A stretch of DNA of 64,000 bases. Source: Oceanisphaera avium. GTDB lineage: Bacteria > Pseudomonadota > Gammaproteobacteria > Enterobacterales > Aeromonadaceae. The translations under genes and the position numbers were made by a program. Under the pieces are notes generated by a model. That model made no database searches, was not told the DNA's origin, and saw nothing but the letters and a program-made list of their open reading frames with translations. The stretch spans positions 868,001 to 932,000 of the forward strand of contig NZ_CP021376.1 of the NCBI RefSeq assembly GCF_002157875.1, read 5' to 3'. Shown piece after piece: positions 58,051 to 64,000 of the stretch. Numbering within the stretch: position 1 is the first letter of the stretch; every line of letters starts with the position of its first letter.

Positions 58051-59916
58051 ATGGTTAAGGCATTTTTTATGTGGTCTGCAATTAAATGGTTCTTTCGCGC
58101 ATTGGTTCGCGTTATCAAAGCCATTCGACTCATTATCTCAACCTTGTTACTGCTCCTATTACTGACTGTGGTCGTCATGTTATTGAGTAGCGAGGAAACA
58201 CTAGTGTTACCGGATCACGGCGCGTTAACGCTGGCCATTTCAGGCTCCATATTAGAAAAAGAAGGCTCTGCCAGCCCAAAGCGCATGGCACAGAGATGGT
58301 TATCTGGCGATAACACGCCGCCACCGCTGACTTTAAAACAAATTAAAGATGCACTGGAGCTTGCAAAAACCGACGAGCGCGTGGGCGCCTTAGTACTGCA
58401 ATTACAAGATATGTCTGAGTCAAGCATGACTAAGCTTGATGAAGTAGGCGACGCTATTGAGGCATTTAAAGCCTCAGGTAAGCCGGTGTATGCACTGGGC
58501 GATAATTATACGCAAAGCCAATATTACTTAGCCGCTCATGCCGATAAAATCTTACTTAATCCTGCAGGTGGCGTCACCATTGAGGGGCTAGGTGTGTATC
58601 GTTTATATTATAAGTCGGCATTTGAGCGCTTTAATATTACGCCCCATGTATTTAGAGTTGGCAGCTATAAGTCGTTTGTTGAGCCCTATATTCGCGATGA
58701 CATGTCTCAAGAAAGCCAAGAAGATACTCAGCTTTGGCTGGGTCAGTTATGGCAGCACTATCAAGACCAAGTGACTCGCTTGCGCCATATTCCAAGTGAT
58801 CACATCAGTCCCTCTAAAGAACAAATGCTCAGTCGCTTTGCTAAAGCAAAGGGGGATTTAGCGCAATATGCGCTTGAGCAAGGCTTAGTAGATAAACTGG
58901 CGACCCGCAGCGAGATGCAGGCGTTAGTTGGCGAGCAAGTGGGTTGGAATAAGCAAGACCATCAGTATTCAAGCCTAGAAGTAACTCATTACTTAGCCCA
59001 TAACCAAGCGCGGATGAAAGGCGCGCCAGAGTCGATACCAGCAGTGGGCATCATTACCGCCAGTGGCGCTATTATGTCCGGCGATAGCGCCACGCCCAAT
59101 AGCATTAATGATAAGCAATTAAGTCAGCTAGTTCATGAAGCTCGCCAAGACGAGCGCATTCACGCGCTGGTACTGCGCGTTGATAGCCCCGGCGGCAGTG
59201 CTTTTGCTGCAGAACAAATTAGACAGGCGCTATTAGCATTTAAAAGCAGTGGTAAACCGTTAGTTATTTCTATGGGTAGCACCGCCGCTTCCGGTGGTTA
59301 TTGGATAGCTGCCGATGCCGATAAAATTTATGCCGCGCCCACTACCTTAACCGGCTCAATCGGCGTGTTTGGCTTATTTTTAACCTTTGAAGAAGCCTTA
59401 CACAAGCTAGGCCTTAATACCGATGGGGTAGGAACGACCGACTTTGTTGGCGCCGGCTTAACCACAGGTTTACCTAAGCATATGCAGCAAATGATCCAAA
59501 TGAGTGTGGAGCATACTTATAATCAATTTGTCAGCATAGTGGCGAAGGGTCGTAATATGAGCCCCGCCGCGGTAGAGCGCGTAGCACAGGGTCATGTATG
59601 GACGGGGCAAATGGCGTTAGAGCTTGGCCTAGTCGATGAGTTGGGCAACCTTGATAGCGCCTTAATAGGGGCAGCAGAGCTTGCCAACTTAGCAGAATTC
59701 GATGTTAAGCCCATTAAGCTGCCACAATCGGCTAAAGAAAAACTGTTTTCGCAATTGATGGGCGAAAATGCGCTTAGTAATGAGGCCTGGCTGGGCGTCT
59801 TGCCCCAGGCATTGCGCCCCGCGGCTCACCAACTGCAACAACAGGTGAGTCATTTAAGTCAGCTTGATGATGTGCGCGGCCAGTATGTGCTGTGTGTGCC
59901 CTGCCAAGGCTTTTAG
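58051..59916 (+). CDS. sppA: signal peptide peptidase SppA, 67K type
   Basis: A 621-residue inner-membrane serine protease. There is one N-terminal membrane helix (about 28-46), and then two repeats of the SppA fold. The Ser-Lys dyad is Lys207 (VGSYKSFVEPY) and Ser414 (STAASGGYW). It degrades signal peptides left after secretion. The ATG at 58051 is used; an ATG at 58069 (MWSAIKWFF) would also leave an intact protein. It is followed after 26 nt by ansA, as in E. coli. Confidence 0.94.
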   Translation: MVKAFFMWSAIKWFFRALVRVIKAIRLIISTLLLLLLLTVVVMLLSSEETLVLPDHGALTLAISGSILEKEGSASPKRMAQRWLSGDNTPPPLTLKQIKDALELAKTDERVGALVLQLQDMSESSMTKLDEVGDAIEAFKASGKPVYALGDNYTQSQYYLAAHADKILLNPAGGVTIEGLGVYRLYYKSAFERFNITPHVFRVGSYKSFVEPYIRDDMSQESQEDTQLWLGQLWQHYQDQVTRLRHIPSDHISPSKEQMLSRFAKAKGDLAQYALEQGLVDKLATRSEMQALVGEQVGWNKQDHQYSSLEVTHYLAHNQARMKGAPESIPAVGIITASGAIMSGDSATPNSINDKQLSQLVHEARQDERIHALVLRVDSPGGSAFAAEQIRQALLAFKSSGKPLVISMGSTAASGGYWIAADADKIYAAPTTLTGSIGVFGLFLTFEEALHKLGLNTDGVGTTDFVGAGLTTGLPKHMQQMIQMSVEHTYNQFVSIVAKGRNMSPAAVERVAQGHVWTGQMALELGLVDELGNLDSALIGAAELANLAEFDVKPIKLPQSAKEKLFSQLMGENALSNEAWLGVLPQALRPAAHQLQQQVSHLSQLDDVRGQYVLCVPCQGF

Positions 59917-59942
59917 TGACATTTAAAAAAGAGAGGCTCCCA

Positions 59943-60965
59943 TTGGCGAAGAAGAGGATCTATATCGCTTATACCGGTGGCACTATCGGCATGCAGCACT
60001 CGGCTCAGGGCTATGTGCCCGCTCGGGGTTTTCTACCCCAATGCTTAGCTGCGATGACCGAGTTTCATGACCCCAGCATGCCCGAATATGAGCTGCATGA
60101 ATATCAGCCGCTGATTGACTCTGCTGATATGGCGCCAAATCATTGGCAAATTATTGCCAATGATATTCAAGCCCATTATCACGACTATGATGGCTTTGTG
60201 GTATTACATGGCACAGATACGCTGGCATTTACCGCCTCAGCCTTGTCGTTTATGCTGGAAGACTTAGATAAGCCGGTGATAGTCACCGGCTCACAAATTC
60301 CTTTAGCCGAGCTTAGATCAGACGGACGGCCAAATTTATTAAATGCCCTATATATTGCCGCTCACTTTCCCATCCATGAAGTGGGCTTGTTTTTTAATCA
60401 CCGCTTATATCGAGGCAATCGGTGCAGCAAAGAGCATGCCGACGGCTTTGACGCGTTCGACTCACCCAATTTTCCTCCCTTACTCGATGCAGGAATTAAC
60501 ATTAGCTTACAAGCGGGTCAACTTGGCCAAAATCACCGCTCAAGTTTGCGCGTCAGTCACATTACTCCCCAACCTATTACCATGGTGACCTTATATCCCG
60601 GCATTAGTGCACAGGTTTTGGCTAACCAATTACAACCGCCCGTAAAAGCATTGTTATTACTCTCTTACGGCGTAGGTAATGCGCCGCAACGTGCTGACAT
60701 GCTGGCTCTGTTAGCCCAAGCTACTGAGCGCGGCGTTATTATTGTTAATCTTACTCAATGCCAACGCGGTAGTGTCAATATGGCAGATTATGCCCCCGGA
60801 CGCGCCTTAGCCGCTGCTGGCGTTATTTCAGGTTTTGATATGACCACCGAAGCTGCGCTCACTAAGCTTCATTATTTATTGAGTAAAAACTTAACGCCTC
60901 AGCAAGTACGCCGCCAAATGGGAGAAAACTTGCGTGGCGAGCTCACTCTGCCCTCGCTAAGTTAG
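59943..60965 (+). CDS. ansA: L-asparaginase type I (cytoplasmic)
   Basis: A 340-residue enzyme hydrolysing asparagine to aspartate. IYIAYTGGTIGMQ holds the first catalytic Thr, and VVLHGTDTLAFTASALSFML the second (TDT). The start is TTG at 59943 (LAKKRIYIAY), matching E. coli AnsA MQKKSIYVAY, with GAGAGG upstream; the open frame to 59892 overlaps sppA and is not used. sppA-ansA pairing is conserved. Confidence 0.95.
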   Translation: MAKKRIYIAYTGGTIGMQHSAQGYVPARGFLPQCLAAMTEFHDPSMPEYELHEYQPLIDSADMAPNHWQIIANDIQAHYHDYDGFVVLHGTDTLAFTASALSFMLEDLDKPVIVTGSQIPLAELRSDGRPNLLNALYIAAHFPIHEVGLFFNHRLYRGNRCSKEHADGFDAFDSPNFPPLLDAGINISLQAGQLGQNHRSSLRVSHITPQPITMVTLYPGISAQVLANQLQPPVKALLLLSYGVGNAPQRADMLALLAQATERGVIIVNLTQCQRGSVNMADYAPGRALAAAGVISGFDMTTEAALTKLHYLLSKNLTPQQVRRQMGENLRGELTLPSLS

Positions 60966-61004
60966 CGCTTGGCGTAACTTAAGTAATAAATTTAGTTAGT
61001 AGTA

Positions 61005-61598
61005 TTAGGGCGAGTCATCCTGTAATTGCTGCCACTGATTAAGCAGCTCCGCCATGCTAGTAACGGCTAATTTATTCATCGCCGCTGCGCGGTGAACTTC
61101 CACGGTGCGCACCGCCACACATAATTGCTCAGCAATGCCTTTATTGGTTAAGCCCTGTGCCACTAAGCCCACTATTTCTCGCTCACGACTAGAAAGAAGA
61201 TTAAATTGTCGCCTAAGGCTGACTTGCTGCTCCAGCTGCTTGGCACGCACCTTTGCCAGCGCTAAGGCGTGCGTTAAGCGCGCTGCCACGACCGGCTTTT
61301 CTAAAAAATCTACCGCACCTTGCTTCATGGCCGCCACGGCTTGTGCTACATCACCGTGGCCGGTCAGTAAAATCACGGCCACTGGGCAGTGGCGCGCGCT
61401 CAACTCAGCTTGTACTTGTAAGCCATCAAGCACAGGCATGGCTAAATCAAGTAATAAAATGGCCACTTGCTGCTCATCTATTTCAGCTAAAAATTGCACC
61501 GGATCCTGCCACGCTCGCGTGTTATACCCCAGTGCTTGTAATAAAAACTGATTGGCAGCCACCACTTGACTGCCATCATCCACCACATATACTTGCAT
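61005..61598 (-). CDS. ttrR: tetrathionate response regulator TtrR
   Basis: A 197-residue response regulator of the FixJ/NarL type. The receiver domain runs about 1-115 with acidic pair YVVDDG, phosphoacceptor Asp51 (LLLDLAMPVLDG) and Lys in LEKPV. The C-terminal LuxR-type HTH is LSSREREIVGLVAQGLTNKGIAEQL...TVEVHRAAAMNKL. It lies 25 nt downstream of ttrS on the same strand, beside ttrB, which supports the TtrR assignment: it activates tetrathionate reductase when tetrathionate is present. Confidence 0.9.
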   Translation of the reverse strand: MQVYVVDDGSQVVAANQFLLQALGYNTRAWQDPVQFLAEIDEQQVAILLLDLAMPVLDGLQVQAELSARHCPVAVILLTGHGDVAQAVAAMKQGAVDFLEKPVVAARLTHALALAKVRAKQLEQQVSLRRQFNLLSSREREIVGLVAQGLTNKGIAEQLCVAVRTVEVHRAAAMNKLAVTSMAELLNQWQQLQDDSP

Positions 61599-61623
61599 GC
61601 TCCCTCCCTAACTCAGCCACTTA

Positions 61624-63405
61624 TTACCCAAATGAAGCCGACTCACTAAACGACACACACACTTGAGTTCCATGTGGGATATTATTAATACGCATCTTAG
61701 CCTGTAGGCGCAGCACCAAACGATGGCTCACCAATAACCCAATGCCCAGGCCATGATAATGACTGGCGGGCATATTATGTTGTAAGGTCTCAATAATAGC
61801 CGCATCTATGCCTCCGGCATTATCGCTAATAGCGATCTGCCACGCCTTCTCACACTGACTTAGCTCCAGCTTAATCCAACCTTGATGACTATTATTGATG
61901 GCTAATTGCCTAGCATGTGCCTCTAGTGCATTATTTAATAAATTATTTAATATTTGCTCAATGGCTAGGCGCACCGAAAATAGGGTCGAAGCAGTTGCGC
62001 CCAGACCTTGCACCTTGATCACTACCCCTTGAGCACTAGCGCGAGGAGCTAATCGCGTGACTAGCTCTTGGCAAAGCACACTTAAGTCTATCGGCTCAGC
62101 GCTGGGCAGTGCTTCGGTGGCCCAGCGGCGAAAGCGGCGAATAATAGCGGCCCCCCGCTCGGTTTCTGCCACAATTTGACTAAAAGCGGTGCTACGCTGC
62201 GCGGCATCTTCAATCAGCTCTCCTGCTTGGGCATAGGCTTGAATTGCAGACAATGGCTGATTGAGCTCATGAGCAAGGCCGGTGGCCATTTCTCCCATTA
62301 ACACCCGTTGGCGAGCATGAGCCAGCGCTTGTTCTTTTTGCTGAACTTGACTATGCAATTGCTCACACTCTTTAGTACGCCGGCGCAATAAAACCGCCAC
62401 CCGCGAGTGATACAATAAGTGCCCCAGCAGTAGCAACATAAAACCACTTAGCCAAGGCCAATGCTGCTCTATAAAGCCGCTTAATAGCTGCCAGTGGGCC
62501 ATGGGACTGGCCCGTGGGGCCAGTTGCCAGTCCATTAATAGTTGGGCCACTTCATCTAAGCGCACTGGCGCGCCCCACTGTGGACGATTATCTACTTCAA
62601 AATTTAACAGCGTTTGCGTAATTGACCTGAGTAAAGACTCATCAAGATCACCAACACTGGCAAAACTCCAACCCGGATATAAAGGGGTAGAGCGCATACA
62701 AGGTGAGTGAGATTGCACCATTAACGCGCTAAAGTCGGCGAGGTTAATTAAGCCTTCACCGGCCATGTCTTCAAGCACGCAACTGGGCAACATCACCGCC
62801 GCCACACTCCTTTTTTCTAGCGCATAGACCAAGCTATCTAGCGGATAATCATGAAACTCAATATCTAAATTTTCAGGAAAAATGCCCCGCCTGCGCAACT
62901 GATCCGCCACCATTAAATAGCCACCAAAGGCGCGTTCATGCACTGCCGCCACCGGATAGGAAGAGAGCTGCTCAGGTTCAATAATATCACTGTCACCGCG
63001 AACCCATAAGGTGCCTGCCACGCTGGCCCTCGCTTGCCCATAATGACTATCTAAATATGACACCAACCAATTTAGTTGCTGACCATGACTCAGCATAAAG
63101 TGCATGGGATTAGTCACCACAAAATCAAGTTGTTGCAGCTCAAGGGCTGCATCAAGTTGGGTTTGCGTTAAATAATGAGCAATAAATTCATGTTCACTAA
63201 AACGACGATTAAGCAGTGTTAAGGTCGGCGCCCACTCAGCTTGGGAGTGACTTTCACCACGTGGCGCTAATATTCCCACCTGATACGACTGGGAAACTGC
63301 GGGACTACTCAGTAAAAAAAGAGTTAACCCAGCCAAAAACCCACATAAAAGCCTGTTCCAGATCAAGTCAAAGTGCCTTATGTGGTAAACCACAATAGAG
63401 GTCAT
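61624..63405 (-). CDS. ttrS: tetrathionate sensor histidine kinase TtrS
   Basis: A 593-residue membrane kinase. It has an N-terminal signal/TM segment, and a periplasmic PhnD-like substrate-binding domain (about 40-310, YQVGILAPRGESHS, FVVTNPMHFM). A membrane helix at about 325-345 is followed by the dimerisation and phosphoacceptor His379 (GLAHELNQPLSAIQ) and the ATP-binding domain with the N-box, DNAGGID and GLGIGL. The start at 63405 lacks a good ribosome site; a TTG at 63366, with AAGG about nine bases upstream, would leave a normal signal peptide and free a palindrome in the promoter. Divergent from ttrB. Confidence 0.9.
   Translation of the reverse strand: MTSIVVYHIRHFDLIWNRLLCGFLAGLTLFLLSSPAVSQSYQVGILAPRGESHSQAEWAPTLTLLNRRFSEHEFIAHYLTQTQLDAALELQQLDFVVTNPMHFMLSHGQQLNWLVSYLDSHYGQARASVAGTLWVRGDSDIIEPEQLSSYPVAAVHERAFGGYLMVADQLRRRGIFPENLDIEFHDYPLDSLVYALEKRSVAAVMLPSCVLEDMAGEGLINLADFSALMVQSHSPCMRSTPLYPGWSFASVGDLDESLLRSITQTLLNFEVDNRPQWGAPVRLDEVAQLLMDWQLAPRASPMAHWQLLSGFIEQHWPWLSGFMLLLLGHLLYHSRVAVLLRRRTKECEQLHSQVQQKEQALAHARQRVLMGEMATGLAHELNQPLSAIQAYAQAGELIEDAAQRSTAFSQIVAETERGAAIIRRFRRWATEALPSAEPIDLSVLCQELVTRLAPRASAQGVVIKVQGLGATASTLFSVRLAIEQILNNLLNNALEAHARQLAINNSHQGWIKLELSQCEKAWQIAISDNAGGIDAAIIETLQHNMPASHYHGLGIGLLVSHRLVLRLQAKMRINNIPHGTQVCVSFSESASFG
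63381..63394. promoter_or_regulatory. palindromic site in the ttrS/ttrB divergent region
   Basis: TGTGGTAAACCACA, a perfect inverted repeat (TGTGGT/ACCACA) with a 2-nt spacer, 60 nt before ttrB. It is too short for a CRP site. It overlaps the first codons of ttrS as annotated, but would be upstream if ttrS begins at the TTG at 63366. It may be a TtrR operator. Confidence 0.45.
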
Positions 63406-63453
63406 AGAGAGAGGTTGGAGACAATAGCACTCATTACTTGTGAGGAGTCATTT

Positions 63454-64000
63454 ATGGACGTCAGTAAACGACAATTTCTTAGAAATTTGACTGGGCTCAC
63501 CGCGGGCGCCAGCTTGATCCCCATCACTGAATTGCACGCCGCACCCGTGAACGCCGACGGTGACAGCAATAAACGCTACGGCATGATTATCGACTTACGT
63601 AAATGCATCGGCTGCCAAGCCTGCACCGTGAGTTGTAGCTTGGAAAACCTGCCGCCTATCGGTCAATTTCGCACCACAGTACAACAATATGAAGTGCAAG
63701 TGGCCGAGCTCGAGCAAGTGAGTCATGTCATGCTACCCCGCTTATGTAATCACTGTGCTAATCCGCCTTGTGTGCCGGTGTGCCCTACTCAAGCCACCTA
63801 TCAAAGAGCCGACGGCATTGTGGTGGTCGATAATGAACAATGCGTGGGTTGCGCCTATTGCGTGCAAGCCTGCCCCTATGATGCGCGCTTTATTAACCAT
63901 GACACTCAAACCGCCGACAAATGCACATTTTGCGTGCATCGCCTAGAAGTTGGCTTGCTGCCCGCCTGTGTGGAGTCTTGCGTGGGTGGCGCGCGAGTAA
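63454..64000 (+). CDS. ttrB: tetrathionate reductase iron-sulfur subunit TtrB, 5' part
   Basis: 182 codons are visible, open past the window end. This is the electron-transfer subunit of tetrathionate reductase, exported by Tat and partnered by TtrC (membrane) and TtrA (molybdopterin). MDVSKRQFLRNL carries a Lys-Arg instead of Arg-Arg Tat motif, followed by a hydrophobic stretch to HAAP. Cys groups for 4Fe-4S clusters are seen in CIGCQACTVSC, CNHCANPPCVPVC, CVGCAYCVQAC and CTFC...CVESC. GAGGAG lies seven bases before the ATG. It closely matches Salmonella TtrB as I recall it. Confidence 0.93.
   Translation, partial: MDVSKRQFLRNLTGLTAGASLIPITELHAAPVNADGDSNKRYGMIIDLRKCIGCQACTVSCSLENLPPIGQFRTTVQQYEVQVAELEQVSHVMLPRLCNHCANPPCVPVCPTQATYQRADGIVVVDNEQCVGCAYCVQACPYDARFINHDTQTADKCTFCVHRLEVGLLPACVESCVGGARV

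Noticed and set aside
63381..63394. CRP-binding site reading of TGTGGTAAACCACA
   Set aside because: CRP half sites (TGTGA/TCACA) need a 6-nt spacer; this repeat is 14 nt with 2-nt spacing.

Overview
The window is a contiguous piece of a gammaproteobacterial chromosome, moderate in GC and densely coding on both strands. Several conserved gene blocks point to a marine relative of Aeromonadales (Oceanisphaera/Oceanimonas/Zobellella type). These are dedD-folC-accD-truA-fimV-pdxB, yfcL-epmC-aroC-prmB next to divergent smrB and sixA, sppA-ansA, and ttrS/ttrR divergent from ttrB. The genus is inference; the gene orders are read directly. There is no sign of a prophage, integron, CRISPR array or plasmid. 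TTG starts with good Shine-Dalgarno sequences are common (methyltransferase at 2231, cysteine-cluster protein at 14318, prmB, ansA).

Layout. 1-7 kb: end of a Dph6-like ATPase gene, an EamA transporter, a methyltransferase, and two paralogous chemoreceptor genes, one behind a near-consensus FliA (sigma-28) promoter. 7-14 kb: an orphan cytochrome P450 with an unusual I-helix, carbamate kinase, nitronate monooxygenase, a double-cupin gene broken by a one-base frameshift, and a periplasmic gamma-glutamyltransferase. 14-24 kb: a cysteine-cluster protein, a BCCT betaine/choline transporter, a RIO kinase, small lipoproteins, an acetyltransferase, a DUF1971 protein, a frameshifted alpha/beta hydrolase, a domain-permuted lipoate ligase, and TehB. 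24-26 kb: a stress-like cluster (membrane protein, a 24-residue hydrophobic peptide gene, CsbD) and the 4.5S SRP RNA. 26-32 kb: an SLC13 anion transporter divergent from cysD and a fused cysNC; the cysD-cysNC operon is split by a four-helix-bundle gene flanked by inverted arrays of 7-nt repeats.

32-36 kb: chorismate synthase and translation-modification genes (epmC, prmB, smrB, sixA). 36-43 kb: a previously hidden 45-residue membrane peptide gene with a structured 3' region, a YeiH transporter with a universal stress protein, a DUF2982 protein, tRNA-Ser(GGA), RNase T, ModF, a TIGR02647 protein and a 2-Cys peroxiredoxin. 43-47 kb: an NhaC/YuiF-like antiporter followed by aguB-aguA, which together convert agmatine to putrescine. 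47-61 kb: the dedD...pdxB block, PgpB, a nitroreductase, fadH behind a PsrA-like box, and sppA-ansA. 61-64 kb: the tetrathionate respiration locus, with ttrR and ttrS on one strand and ttrB running off the window end; TtrB carries the Lys-Arg variant of the Tat signal.

The most interesting unexplained structures are the repeat-bounded insertion in the sulfate assimilation operon, the two unlisted small hydrophobic protein genes, and two one-base contractions at G/C homopolymers that break otherwise well-conserved genes.
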